DNA of 64,000 bases from Flavobacterium sp. IB48 (GCF_016405855.1 NZ_JAEFCA010000001.1:1216840-1280839); one strand, 5' to 3'; numbered from the stretch's first letter, positions 34,876 to 44,276 are shown. Translations and numbers: made by a program. The notes: generated by a model from the letters alone, not told the origin.

Positions 34876-36507
34876 TTATAAATTCAAAACCTGATCTTTA
34901 GGATATTTTACGCGATAACTTATTCTGATCTTCTTGGTTTCATTTGGTTTCAGCTGTAATTGCCAAGTTAAGATTCCTGTTTCAGAATTTACTTTTGCGC
35001 TGTCACTTTGTAATAATTCTACCTCGATTTCCTTATTGGTTGTCAACGGATATTGATCTTTTAATAAAAGTTCGACCAATTCTTTTTTATTATTTCGAAC
35101 GGTAATGTCGTAGGTAAAAGTTTGTTCTTTTCTAGAAGACAAAAACTTCGTTCCCGATTTGTCTGCTACTTTTTCACGCTTTATAGAAACTTTTTTATCG
35201 CGCCCCATACTTAAATTCAAAGTATCACTGGTTTGACTTGGTTCTATAAATGTTTTTCCAACATACATTCCTTCAAAAATGATATTCGCTTCGCCTTGCA
35301 ATAAATTGTATTTGCTGTAATCTGCAATTTCGGCAAGTAGGAAAGCCTCATTTTCTACTTTTGGAGCAGCATAATATTTATATGTTGCTGGAAGTTTAAT
35401 TTCTTTTAAGGAAACACTATGTACTTTTCCATTAGAAAGAATATCGTACGGAATATCAATATCAAAAGCTATATTAAGTTGGTTTTCTGCAACAGTTGTA
35501 AAATCAGAAACCGAAGATTTTTTCATCTTTGGCAATGCAGATACTACGACGTCTTCAATTGCTTTATCTTTCACTTCTCCGTAAGCACTACTTTGCAATT
35601 GGTTGGCAACAGCTCTTTGATTGTAGCCATAGTTGGCATTGTTTCTTAAAAACCAAGAACTTAATATTGGAGCTTGATTGTTTTGGTTTGGATAACCGCT
35701 GGATAATGTCAGTTTTACTTTTTTCCAGTCGATGCCACTGTTCTGAACAACCTGTGCTTTATAAACCATATTGATTGGCGCATTTACACTTTCGGTACGC
35801 AAATCATAAAATGGTGTCCAAGATGCGCTTTGTGTTAAATACGAAATCTCTAACGGAACAATTCCTGCTGCAGTGTTCATTACCTGAACAATTAATTTTC
35901 CTGATGAAGTTCGTTCTTCTTTGTTCGTATCAAACTCAAGTTTATTGTTCAGTTTCTGAAGTGTCTCGTCAAGTTTTTTCTGTTTATCGGTTAAGGTATT
36001 GATATTATTGGCAATTTCGATTTGTTTGTTTTTATAATAATCTACCATTTTCATTAATTCAGCAACGTTCAATCCAGAATTTACTCCCGAAATCTGTTGG
36101 TTTCGATCAAGTAATTGCATGGTTTTGTTTTCTGAATTAATCGTATTGACTACTTTTTGAAGTTCTTTTTGAACCAAAACAATACTATCATTAACTCTTT
36201 TGATTAAAGGCGATTTAGAATCTGTTTCATATTCTGAAATATAATTATTGGTAAACTGAACAGACAATACCGTTACATTTGCTGGAGCGCCAATTTGCAC
36301 TGAATTTTCATTTAAATACGAAGCCACATTTTTAATGACAATTTCACTTGTTCCTGTAGGTAAAGTAGTACTTGCAGTCTGAGAAATTTCGGCAGCATTA
36401 AAATATACAGTTGCGGCTTTTACTTTTGCTGTTGTAAAAATTGGCTTTTGTGCATTCGCGAAAGCGCTGATCAATAATATGATGAATAGAATTACTTTTT
36501 TATTCAT
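34876..36507 (-). CDS. MuiA-like DUF4139-domain protein
   Basis: The 543-residue protein has a signal peptide, an N-terminal DUF4140 domain (AATVYFNAAEISQTASTTLP), a coiled coil (about residues 120-200) and a C-terminal DUF4139 domain (SYLTQSASWTPFYDLR). This is the layout of the mucoidy-inhibitor MuiA family, which affects capsule or surface polysaccharide in some bacteria. It is probably periplasmic or outer-membrane associated. It lies 58 bases downstream of the L,D-transpeptidase gene on the same strand, at the end of an envelope cluster. Confidence 0.85.
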   Translation of the reverse strand: MNKKVILFIILLISAFANAQKPIFTTAKVKAATVYFNAAEISQTASTTLPTGTSEIVIKNVASYLNENSVQIGAPANVTVLSVQFTNNYISEYETDSKSPLIKRVNDSIVLVQKELQKVVNTINSENKTMQLLDRNQQISGVNSGLNVAELMKMVDYYKNKQIEIANNINTLTDKQKKLDETLQKLNNKLEFDTNKEERTSSGKLIVQVMNTAAGIVPLEISYLTQSASWTPFYDLRTESVNAPINMVYKAQVVQNSGIDWKKVKLTLSSGYPNQNNQAPILSSWFLRNNANYGYNQRAVANQLQSSAYGEVKDKAIEDVVVSALPKMKKSSVSDFTTVAENQLNIAFDIDIPYDILSNGKVHSVSLKEIKLPATYKYYAAPKVENEAFLLAEIADYSKYNLLQGEANIIFEGMYVGKTFIEPSQTSDTLNLSMGRDKKVSIKREKVADKSGTKFLSSRKEQTFTYDITVRNNKKELVELLLKDQYPLTTNKEIEVELLQSDSAKVNSETGILTWQLQLKPNETKKIRISYRVKYPKDQVLNL

Positions 36508-36565
36508 GAGGTCAAATTTAAATTAGTGGGAAATATATGATTATTACTGTTAAATAAAAATAGAT

Positions 36566-37189
36566 TTAATAGTACATCACTAGAATTATTTTCTTTTTAG
36601 AATTGTCAATTAGTTTTTCGAGAACTCCGAAGAATTTTTCGTTTACCATTGGACATCCCAAACTATTGCAAATTGGGTAAGGCTGTTCATCAAAAGGAAT
36701 TTCTGAGTATTTATGAAGCACTATATTTCGATCAAAAGCGTTATTGTTGGTTTTGTCTAAACCATACAATTTATAGGCTTTTCCAAATGTTCCAACATAC
36801 GAACCGCCAATGGCGTATTTGCCTAACGAACTGCAATTTGAATTTTTAACATTGCTGAATTTTAGTTCCCCAGGAATTCCTGTTTCAGAACCAGAACCGT
36901 GTCCAACCAAACCTTTATCTAGTAACTTGTTGTTTTTTAAATCATAAATAAAAAACCGATTTCTTCCAGATTCTATCTTCATATCTAAAAATAATGCCAC
37001 ATCTGAATTGTATTTTGGAGATTTCCCCAAGAAGCTCCTTACTTCAGTTATTTCATTTTTTAGTTTCTTTTCATAAGAATAGATCGGTTTTTTAGTTCTT
37101 GTGTCTTTTGTTTTCTCGTTTTTATTTTCACAACTCAAACAAATCAACGGAATTACTGTAAAGAGCAGAAAGAATATTTTCTTTTTCAT
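36566..37189 (-). CDS. L,D-transpeptidase-like lipoprotein (YkuD_2)
   Basis: The lipoprotein signal ends in VIPLICLSC. The catalytic domain has the conserved HGSGSETG and the active-site Cys in CNSLGCPMV, which fits the murein L,D-transpeptidase (YkuD_2) family. Such enzymes cross-link peptidoglycan or attach proteins to it, independent of penicillin-binding proteins. Length is 207 residues. It follows the VWA gene by eight bases and is in the same operon, so it may be controlled by the LytTR site upstream of that gene. Confidence 0.86.
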   Translation of the reverse strand: MKKKIFFLLFTVIPLICLSCENKNEKTKDTRTKKPIYSYEKKLKNEITEVRSFLGKSPKYNSDVALFLDMKIESGRNRFFIYDLKNNKLLDKGLVGHGSGSETGIPGELKFSNVKNSNCSSLGKYAIGGSYVGTFGKAYKLYGLDKTNNNAFDRNIVLHKYSEIPFDEQPYPICNSLGCPMVNEKFFGVLEKLIDNSKKKIILVMYY

Positions 37190-37197
37190 TTGGATTT

Positions 37198-38358
37198 TTA
37201 TTTTTCAACCGTATAGCCTTTTACTTTAGCGAAAGCTAGAATAGAAGAGTTTATCGTATTTCCTAGATCATCCTGAGATTTAGTTTTTTTAGCTTCAGTA
37301 TCAATATATTGCTGACGCTTTTTTGCTAAAACACTAATTTCTTTCTGAATTGTTTCTCTTTCTTTTGTTTTTTCGGTCACTATTTTTTGCAATTCTGCAG
37401 TGCTTTTGTTTTGCAGTTCGATTGGTAATTCTTCTTTTTTGATTTTCGAAATTGCTCCGGCATCATCTTTTACTTTATCTACCAAATCCCAAGTATCATT
37501 TTTATAAACGGCTTTTGATTTGCTTACGGCACGATCGGTATAATTGGAAGCCGAAACTTTTTTAGCATTCTGATCCTGCATTATCTGGTTTCTTTTTTTA
37601 TCGGCACCTTTCGCTCCGTAATTGATATAGGTTTTATTGATTTTTTCATCACATTTAGCGATTTGATCGTCATATGGTGTTGCAATATATTGAACCGCTT
37701 TGTCTGAATCGATATTGAAATATTTTCCTTTTCCGCGATCTGCGCCGTCTTTCCAAAATGAATTAATGCCTTCTGTTTTGTCTCCACAGAAAATAGTATT
37801 CACATAAATATTGTTTTTTAAAGCATCGCTAATTGTTTCTTTATAACTTATTCTTCCTTGATCAAATCCTTCATTTCCTGCAATGTAAATCAGTTTCATG
37901 CTGTTTTTGTCAGAAGCCCATTTTAATCCCTTAGTTGCATCTTGAATTACAGCGCCGCAATATTCACTTCCGCCATTAGTTCTTAAAGCAAATAATTTCT
38001 CCGAAATCAAATCGAGATCTGTCGATAAAGGTGTTACTTGTCTGATGTAATTCGATCTTTCAGATAAACCATCGTTTCCATATTCGTATAAAGAGATTTC
38101 GATGTCTGGAGTTTTTCCTTCGTATTTTAAAGTCGTCAAAGTGTTTACAATGTTCCATAATCTTGATTTCGCCTGATCGATTAATCCGTCCATACTGTTA
38201 GAAGTGTCCAATAAAAGAGCGACTTGAATTTTGGTCGTTTCAGCCGAATCTGGCTTTTCGATCTCTGTGTTTTTTACTGGTTTTGCATTAGACGAATTAC
38301 AGCTTGCAAAAAATATTGCTGAAGCCAAAAGCGCTGTTATAAAAAGATTTGATTTCAT
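37198..38358 (-). CDS. VWA-domain lipoprotein
   Basis: The lipoprotein signal ends in AIFFASC. A von Willebrand A domain follows with the metal site DTSNSM (DxSxS) near residue 51, then VNTLTTLKYEGKTPDIEISL. The C-terminal part is a charged coiled coil (TAELQKIVTEKTKERETIQ). VWA domains bind protein partners through a metal ion; here the partner would be in the periplasm. It is the first gene of an operon with the L,D-transpeptidase gene. A LytTR-type repeat lies 70-98 bases upstream of its start. Confidence 0.85.
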   Translation of the reverse strand: MKSNLFITALLASAIFFASCNSSNAKPVKNTEIEKPDSAETTKIQVALLLDTSNSMDGLIDQAKSRLWNIVNTLTTLKYEGKTPDIEISLYEYGNDGLSERSNYIRQVTPLSTDLDLISEKLFALRTNGGSEYCGAVIQDATKGLKWASDKNSMKLIYIAGNEGFDQGRISYKETISDALKNNIYVNTIFCGDKTEGINSFWKDGADRGKGKYFNIDSDKAVQYIATPYDDQIAKCDEKINKTYINYGAKGADKKRNQIMQDQNAKKVSASNYTDRAVSKSKAVYKNDTWDLVDKVKDDAGAISKIKKEELPIELQNKSTAELQKIVTEKTKERETIQKEISVLAKKRQQYIDTEAKKTKSQDDLGNTINSSILAFAKVKGYTVEK

Positions 38359-38427
38359 GATTTTAGTTTTTAATTGAATGATTATAGATCAAACTTAAAA
38401 ACTAAAAAAGCTCACTTTTTGGACAAA

Positions 38428-38456
38428 TGGTGAAACAGTCTTTTGACTTGGTGAAA
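38428..38456 (-). promoter_or_regulatory. Candidate LytTR operator upstream of the VWA gene
   Basis: The plus strand holds two TGGTGAAA half-sites at 38428 and 38449, exactly 21 bases apart, separated by CAGTCTTTTGACT. A related 29-base site at 39495-39523 matches it at 23 positions. LytTR regulators bind direct repeats with about two helical turns between them. Confidence 0.6.
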
Positions 38457-38465
38457 CTTTCCAGA

Positions 38466-39431
38466 TTAATGTATTTGTTTTGGAGTATTGATATTCAGGT
38501 TTTTTAAATCGCCATTTGGAGTAATCAGAATAAATTCTTTGTCTGTTTTGGCAACTTGCTTCTTTTCTTTTTCTCTGTTAATAAAAATCTTTACTTCATA
38601 TTGTACTTGAATAACGGGTTCCAGAACCGAAGGATTAATGATGAAATCGAATTCTTTACTAAAAATAGGCTGGTAATAAAGCGTAGTCGATTTATTGGCT
38701 TGATTAACATCTGCCGATTTTTTTAAGTTTAAAGAAGAACTATTGTACGCTTCGTACGATTTGTACATTTCTACTGGTAAATTCACAACAAAACCATCGG
38801 TAATTCTTTTTTCAACGTTTGTAAATGTCTCTCCAAGAAGAAGTTCATAGTTCTTGATTTTTTCCTGAATCAGCAGTTTGGCTTTGTTCATCATTTCCTT
38901 TTTGATGGTTTCTAATGAATTGGAGAAATAATCAACTCGAACCAAATCGTATATTTCATGATTTGATAAAATCGAAATAAAATCGTTCAACTGATTTGGA
39001 TCGGAAAATTTTATGTGGATGTTTTTCTTTAACTCAAATCCCACAGGAACCTCATTGTAAGTTTTACGGCTGAAAATCTTTTTCTCGACTTCGTATTCAT
39101 AAACAGGAACAAAAGAAATCATATCCACAAAAATCTCAACGCCTTTTTTAAGTTTGATTTCGTTAAGCGAACGTTCAATTCTTTGGTCAAGCAAATCATT
39201 GACTTCTTTGGTTGTTTTACCCGTTTGAGTAGTGCTGAAAATTGCTGTATAAGTATCTGCTTTAACATTAGCAAGACCTTTTACACTTGCTACAATACCC
39301 TCGCTAGACGGAAAACCAATATCAATTGTAGTATTTGCAGCATATTGATTCTGATAATTGACATTTCCAGAAACTTGTCCGATAATAAACTGAGAAAAAA
39401 GGATAAAAGAAGAGTAAAATAGTTTTTTCAT
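38466..39431 (-). CDS. SIMPL-like (DUF541) secreted protein
   Basis: The 321-residue protein has a signal peptide (ILFSQFIIGQ). Its body resembles DUF541/SIMPL proteins, with VKGLANVKADTYTAIFSTTQ followed by a helix NDLLDQRIERSLNEI. SIMPL proteins are periplasmic or outer-membrane proteins linked to stress tolerance. The call is moderate because the family is divergent. It lies in an envelope cluster on the minus strand. A LytTR-type repeat lies 64-92 bases upstream of its start and 51 bases before the divergent sensor kinase. Confidence 0.65.
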   Translation of the reverse strand: MKKLFYSSFILFSQFIIGQVSGNVNYQNQYAANTTIDIGFPSSEGIVASVKGLANVKADTYTAIFSTTQTGKTTKEVNDLLDQRIERSLNEIKLKKGVEIFVDMISFVPVYEYEVEKKIFSRKTYNEVPVGFELKKNIHIKFSDPNQLNDFISILSNHEIYDLVRVDYFSNSLETIKKEMMNKAKLLIQEKIKNYELLLGETFTNVEKRITDGFVVNLPVEMYKSYEAYNSSSLNLKKSADVNQANKSTTLYYQPIFSKEFDFIINPSVLEPVIQVQYEVKIFINREKEKKQVAKTDKEFILITPNGDLKNLNINTPKQIH

Positions 39432-39494
39432 AATGATGGTTTTTAAGATTACCAGGTAAAAGTATTGATCGAAAAAACGTATTTTTGAGAGAAT

Positions 39495-39523
39495 GGGTCA
39501 ACAAGCCTTTTGACTTGGTGAAT
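39495..39523. promoter_or_regulatory. Candidate LytTR operator between SIMPL and sensor kinase genes
   Basis: Half-sites GGTCAA (39496) and GGTGAA (39517) are 21 bases apart, with the exact 15-base block TTTTGACTTGGTGAA shared with the site at 38428-38456. On the minus strand a TTG, a 17-base spacer and TACGTTTT follow, so the site adjoins a likely promoter. It may also act on the divergent kinase operon. Confidence 0.6.
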
Positions 39524-39573
39524 GTTATAGGATAGGAATTTGAAATTAAGTTACTTTACACTTTCTAAATAAC

Positions 39574-41397
39574 TTGTTTGTGAAACGTCATGTGTTAATT
39601 GTTTTTAGTCTGCTTTTTTTAGCGTTTTTATTTCCTCAAGAAATAACTGCGCAGTCACTTCCTGAAAAAAGCGAAAAAAAGAGTAAAGCCGTAATAAGTA
39701 AAACCGCTGAAGAATTATCTAAATCTTTAGATGAAAACGATGAATCGAAAATTGCTCAAAACTATGAAAAGCTGGCTAATGATTTTTTAAGCAAAGGCGA
39801 TAATGCAAAAGCAGAAGAGTATTTTAAAAGAGCTTTAAATTCTTATACCAAATTAAAACTAACCGAAGATAAAACGCGTGTCACCAGAAGTTTGGCCAAA
39901 GTTCAGGAAAACCAGAAAAACTTCGATTCTGCGATTAAGAACTACGAAGCGGCAGGTTCTCTAACCAAAGATGCATCTGAAGAAAAAATAAACCAAAACG
40001 ATGCTAACCGACTCAGAAATCAATCTAATCCTGCAAGTCAGACCAATTATGTTGATTCGAATATTGAATTGCTGAAAAAAGACAAAAAAGCTGCTGAAGT
40101 AAGTGAAGCATATGTACAGAAAGCACAGAATTCTTTGCAGTTAAATGACAAAGCAGTTGCAATTGAAAGTTATAAAAAAGCTTTAAAATACGCTAAAGAC
40201 AAACCAGAAGAAGTTAAAATTAAAAACGAAATCGCAAAAGTTTACGTTGCTGATAATCAGTTTGACAAAGCACTTGCCATTAACGAAAAATTGCTTGCTG
40301 ATGCTAAAACCAACAACGATTTTACCACAGAAATAAAACAATTGCAATCGCTGGCTTCACTTTATTTTGAAAAGAAAGAACCAGAAAAAGCCATTTCTTC
40401 TTTAAAAGAAGCCTATAATTTATCTTTTCAAAAAGGAAATTCATCTGAAGCCAGAAAGAGTTTGTCTTCTTTAATTAAATATTATAAAACAAAAGGCGAA
40501 GACAAGGAAAGCATGGCTTTGTACGAACAGTTTTTTGATAATTTCGAGCAGTTAATAAAATCCGATACTACTTTAATTGATGCTAAAACTTTTCAGGTTA
40601 CAGAAGATAAAATTCGTCAGCTTGAAAAAGAAAAGGTTTTAAAAGACGAATTGATTTCGAAGAAAAACTCTTTCAATTATTTCCTATTAGGTTCAATTGG
40701 TTTGTTGTTGCTTTTGTTTTTCTTCATTGTAAAAGCATTGTATTCTATCAGAATCAAAAACAAAGAAATCGCTTTACAGTCATTGCGCCGTGAAATGAAT
40801 CCGCATTTTATTTTTAATAGTTTGAATAGTGTCAATCAGTTTATTGCCGAAAACAAAGAATTGGAAGCCAATAAATACTTGACTTCTTATTCAAATTTGA
40901 TGCGAAATATGATGGAAAATTCTAATAAAGATTTTATTTCGTTGGACAAAGAAGTAGAGCAATTAAAGAAATATCTCGATTTAGAACACCTGCGTTTTCA
41001 GGATAAATTTGACTTTGAAATTGTGGTTGATGAATCTCTAGATACCGAAAGAGTTTTTGTTCCGAATATGATTATGCAACCGCATTTAGAAAATGCCATT
41101 TGGCACGGATTGCGTTATTTGGACAAGAAAGGTTTTTTGTCGCTTCGATTTGAGTATAAAAACGGAAAAATTAATGTGATTATTGACGACAACGGAATTG
41201 GTTTAACCAAAAGCCGTGAACTCAAAACGACCAACCAGAAAATTTACGAATCTCGAGGTTTAAATAATACTAAAGAAAGAATTGACCTTTTGAACGAATT
41301 ATACAAAAAGGATATTTCGTTTACTATTTCAGAAAAAGAAGAACCAAAATCAGGCACGATCGTTCAAATTGTTTTTCCATTAATTGATAAAATATGA
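39574..41397 (+). CDS. LytS-type TPR sensor histidine kinase
   Basis: The 607-residue protein has a signal peptide and a periplasmic TPR region (about residues 40-340). One membrane helix follows (about 367-390), then a short coiled coil and a LytS-type kinase domain. The phospho-accepting His is His411 in REMNPHFIFNSLNSVNQF. The ATPase part shows the N box HLENAIWHGLRYL and the glycine motif DDNGIGL. The TPR domain probably senses an envelope signal or binds a partner. It overlaps the LytTR gene by four bases (ATGA). Confidence 0.9.
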   Translation: MFVKRHVLIVFSLLFLAFLFPQEITAQSLPEKSEKKSKAVISKTAEELSKSLDENDESKIAQNYEKLANDFLSKGDNAKAEEYFKRALNSYTKLKLTEDKTRVTRSLAKVQENQKNFDSAIKNYEAAGSLTKDASEEKINQNDANRLRNQSNPASQTNYVDSNIELLKKDKKAAEVSEAYVQKAQNSLQLNDKAVAIESYKKALKYAKDKPEEVKIKNEIAKVYVADNQFDKALAINEKLLADAKTNNDFTTEIKQLQSLASLYFEKKEPEKAISSLKEAYNLSFQKGNSSEARKSLSSLIKYYKTKGEDKESMALYEQFFDNFEQLIKSDTTLIDAKTFQVTEDKIRQLEKEKVLKDELISKKNSFNYFLLGSIGLLLLLFFFIVKALYSIRIKNKEIALQSLRREMNPHFIFNSLNSVNQFIAENKELEANKYLTSYSNLMRNMMENSNKDFISLDKEVEQLKKYLDLEHLRFQDKFDFEIVVDESLDTERVFVPNMIMQPHLENAIWHGLRYLDKKGFLSLRFEYKNGKINVIIDDNGIGLTKSRELKTTNQKIYESRGLNNTKERIDLLNELYKKDISFTISEKEEPKSGTIVQIVFPLIDKI

Positions 41398-42143
41398 TGA
41401 CTTTGCAGAAAATAAAAAGCGTAATTGTCGAAGATGAATTGGCAGCGCGCGAAGTGCTTAAAAATTATTTGAGCAAATATTGTCCGCAAGTTGAGGTTGT
41501 TGGCGAAGCGCAGAATATAAAAGAAGCCGTTCCGTTGTTGCATGAAATTAAACCGCAGTTGGTTTTTTTAGATGTAGAAATGCCTTTCGGAAATGCTTTT
41601 GATGTTTTAGAAGCCTGCAAAGAGCTACAATTTGAAACCATTTTTGTAACCGCTTTTTCTGAATATTCGCTTCGTGCTTTAAATCAAAGTGCTGCATATT
41701 ATCTTTTGAAACCAATTAGCATTGAAGAACTGATTATTGCGGTAAACAAAGTGCATCATCAGATTTTAAATCATGAAATCTTCAATCGAAATAAAATTAT
41801 TGTTGAGAATTTCCACGAACAAAAACCAGAAAAACAACAAGTCATTCTTCCAACGCTTGAAGGTTTTGAAGTCGTAAAAATGGAAGATATCGTGCGTCTT
41901 CGCGGAAACGGAAATTTTACTGATTTGTATTTAAACAATGGAGCAAAAAAAATGGTCTGCCGATTTCTGAAGCATTTTTCAGAGATTTTGCCTTTGCCTT
42001 TTATTCGTGTTCATAAATCGCATATTATCAATCTCAATTGCGTGAAATCGTATAATAAAGGCGGAATTGTAACATTGAACGACGGAACTGAAATTGAAGT
42101 TTCGCCAACTTATAAAGAAGAGTTTTTAAAGAACTTTAAATAG
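41394..42143 (+). CDS. LytTR-family response regulator
   Basis: The 249-residue protein has a receiver domain with the phospho-acceptor Asp60 in FLDVEMP, acidic residues in VEDELAAREVL, and the conserved Thr and Lys (VTAFSEYS, LLKPISIEE). A C-terminal LytTR DNA-binding domain follows (about residues 145-248; MEDIVRLRGNGNFTDLYL, RVHKSHIINLNCV). It should be phosphorylated by the cotranscribed kinase and bind paired direct repeats. Two such repeats lie nearby, upstream of the envelope genes at 38358 and 39431. Confidence 0.92.
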   Translation: MMTLQKIKSVIVEDELAAREVLKNYLSKYCPQVEVVGEAQNIKEAVPLLHEIKPQLVFLDVEMPFGNAFDVLEACKELQFETIFVTAFSEYSLRALNQSAAYYLLKPISIEELIIAVNKVHHQILNHEIFNRNKIIVENFHEQKPEKQQVILPTLEGFEVVKMEDIVRLRGNGNFTDLYLNNGAKKMVCRFLKHFSEILPLPFIRVHKSHIINLNCVKSYNKGGIVTLNDGTEIEVSPTYKEEFLKNFK

Positions 42144-42152
42144 TTGTTTTTT

Positions 42153-42254
42153 AACCGCAAAGTCCGCAAGGATTTACGCAAGGCTCGCAAAAAGGAATTG
42201 TTTTCTAAAACTTTGCGTTCTCTGCGTAAATCCTTGCGGACTTAGCGGTTAAGT
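42153..42254. repeat. Inverted repeat TTAACCGC..AAGTCCGCAAGG between convergent genes
   Basis: The 30-base arms 42153-42182 and 42225-42254 match as inverted copies at 29 positions, with 42 bases between. They fill the gap between the LytTR stop and the GT51 stop, so the element probably ends both transcripts. Confidence 0.85.
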
Positions 42255-42259
42255 ATTAT

Positions 42260-44239
42260 TTACAAGTCAAATTCATCATCGACAGCCAAAGAATCTGTTT
42301 TGATTGCTGTAGAATCTGGAACTTTAATTTTTATTAAAGAACGTGCATTTCCAGAAATATAAACAGGCAAGAGACCAATTGTGTCTTCTGGAACTAAAAG
42401 TCCTCTTCTAAACATCAAATTCTTCAGGAAATTTTGGTTTTTAATAGCATAATCCTTCAGATTACCTTGGTCATTAAACTGATACATGAATTTTCTAGGT
42501 TTCGGAATAATCGTTGCTAAATACAAACATTCATCAACATTTAAAGCCGAAGGACTTTTTTGGAAATAGAAATGACTTGCTTCGCCAATTCCATACACAT
42601 TTGGTCCCCATTCGATAATATTGAAATAAACCTCTAGCATTCTTTCCTTGCTTACAATTCGGTTGTTTTCTAAAATGTAAACTAGCAGAATTTCTTCAAG
42701 CTTTCGCGAAAGCGTTTTTTCACGAGTTAAAAAGACATTCTTAATTAACTGCATGCTGATTGTGCTGGCACCGCGAGAGAATTTCTTAGTTCGAATGTTC
42801 TTAAGAATTGATTGTTTGAAAGCTTCATTTATAAATCCGCGGTGCGAGAAGAAAGAAGGGTCTTCGGTCGTTAAAACACATTTTCTTAAATATGGAGAAA
42901 TTTGGTCTAGCGGAGTATAATTAGGATTGGCATTTCCAACTAAAACTGGTCTTTGCAATACATTTTGAATAATCGCTCGATATACAAATTCGCCATTTAA
43001 TTTATTTAAATCTGCTTCGCCATATTTAGTAATTCGCAAATCTTCTTTGTTTAATTTGCTGTCAAAAACAAGCGTATTTGGTTTGTTTTTATTGAATTTG
43101 AAATCCAGTTTATAATCGAAGTTTCCAGTGGCCTGCATGCCTTGAAAATGCGTGAACAAACCATCTGGAAGCGAAACGATAAAATCTTGCGCTTTCATTT
43201 TCGGAATATCGACTTTCAAAGTATAAATTGTGTCTTTTTCTGTATCGTAAGAAATGTACGGACGGACTTTAATTTTATTCAACTGCATAGTCGAAGTACT
43301 GTCAATCGAAATAAAACTGTCTCCCAATAAAAAGCGGTAATCAAAACGCGCATTTTTTATAACCACACCTTTGCTGGCAATTTTCGGGTGATTGATTGTA
43401 AGATTGGCGATAGAAGTAAAACCGTCAATATGCAGTTCGCTGCCACTTTTGTCAATGTTTTGAACATTTAGACGAATAGAATCAAAACTTGCTTTTAAAT
43501 TGTAGCGTTGATCTAAATAAGGCACACGAATGGCACCAGTATCTAAGTTGAAAAAGCGAATATCTGCCTTTTTATTTCTCGGATCGGCAAAACCTTTAAT
43601 ATTCCAACGCTGATCAAAATCTTTTGCTTGAACGTGAAGATTGGTTTCTAATTGTTTGTTGTTTAAAACCAGTTTGTCTACATCAATAGAAGTTAGTTTG
43701 TCATTGTCGTTGATTTTGAATTTGAAGTTTTTCAAATCCATATCGGTTGGAACCAAATTCAGCACTTTAGAAATGATTCTGTAAGCAAAAGCGGCGTATT
43801 TACGTTTTTCGTTTGAGTCTGTTTCTTCACGATCTCTTTTTAGAAAAGCATCAAAATTTCGTTTGTTGCCTTTTTTTACTAGTTGGATATAACCGTTGTC
43901 GACTTTTAAAGTTCCAACCTGTACATCTCCAATCAATAAATTGCTTAAACTGATGCTGGTTTCTACGTTTTTTATTTTTACAAGTGTGTCTGCATTTATA
44001 GGTGCTAGCACAACATTTGTTAAATGTATGGTTGATAATCCATCAAAAGAAGCAGATTCTACAGAAAAATTACTGTTGTACTGAACAGCCATTTTGTGTG
44101 TCACTTTTGCAATTGCTTGATTTAAAAGTGAGTTGCGAAAAAAATAAAGTCCAACGCAAAGTAAAACCAATATTGCGGCAAGTATTTTTAATGCTTTGTA
44201 TATTTTTTGTTTTGGAAAATTCATAAAGTTGGTTTTCAA
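42260..44239 (-). CDS. GT51 peptidoglycan glycosyltransferase without transpeptidase domain
   Basis: The 659-residue protein has an N-terminal membrane helix (about residues 15-37). A long region of beta-rich, AsmA-like character follows to about residue 400, then a GT51 domain. GT51 motifs are TTEDPSFFSHRG (with the catalytic Glu), RGASTISMQLIKN, SRKLEEILLVYILE and EVYFNIIEWGPNVYG. It should polymerise lipid II into glycan strands. There is no penicillin-binding domain. Such a long N-terminal module is unusual for a monofunctional enzyme. Confidence 0.88.
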   Translation of the reverse strand: MKTNFMNFPKQKIYKALKILAAILVLLCVGLYFFRNSLLNQAIAKVTHKMAVQYNSNFSVESASFDGLSTIHLTNVVLAPINADTLVKIKNVETSISLSNLLIGDVQVGTLKVDNGYIQLVKKGNKRNFDAFLKRDREETDSNEKRKYAAFAYRIISKVLNLVPTDMDLKNFKFKINDNDKLTSIDVDKLVLNNKQLETNLHVQAKDFDQRWNIKGFADPRNKKADIRFFNLDTGAIRVPYLDQRYNLKASFDSIRLNVQNIDKSGSELHIDGFTSIANLTINHPKIASKGVVIKNARFDYRFLLGDSFISIDSTSTMQLNKIKVRPYISYDTEKDTIYTLKVDIPKMKAQDFIVSLPDGLFTHFQGMQATGNFDYKLDFKFNKNKPNTLVFDSKLNKEDLRITKYGEADLNKLNGEFVYRAIIQNVLQRPVLVGNANPNYTPLDQISPYLRKCVLTTEDPSFFSHRGFINEAFKQSILKNIRTKKFSRGASTISMQLIKNVFLTREKTLSRKLEEILLVYILENNRIVSKERMLEVYFNIIEWGPNVYGIGEASHFYFQKSPSALNVDECLYLATIIPKPRKFMYQFNDQGNLKDYAIKNQNFLKNLMFRRGLLVPEDTIGLLPVYISGNARSLIKIKVPDSTAIKTDSLAVDDEFDL

Positions 44240-44276
44240 AAGAATTTAGAAATTTTTGAAACGTAGTATTTTTTGT

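Noticed and set aside
35419..36002. Three plus-strand ORFs inside the MuiA-like gene
   Set aside because: They are antisense frames of a clear coding gene with no signals of their own.
36510..36533. GGTCAA and GGGAAA near the MuiA start as a third LytTR site
   Set aside because: The spacing is 18 rather than 21, the shared 15-base block is missing, and it lies only two bases upstream of the start codon.
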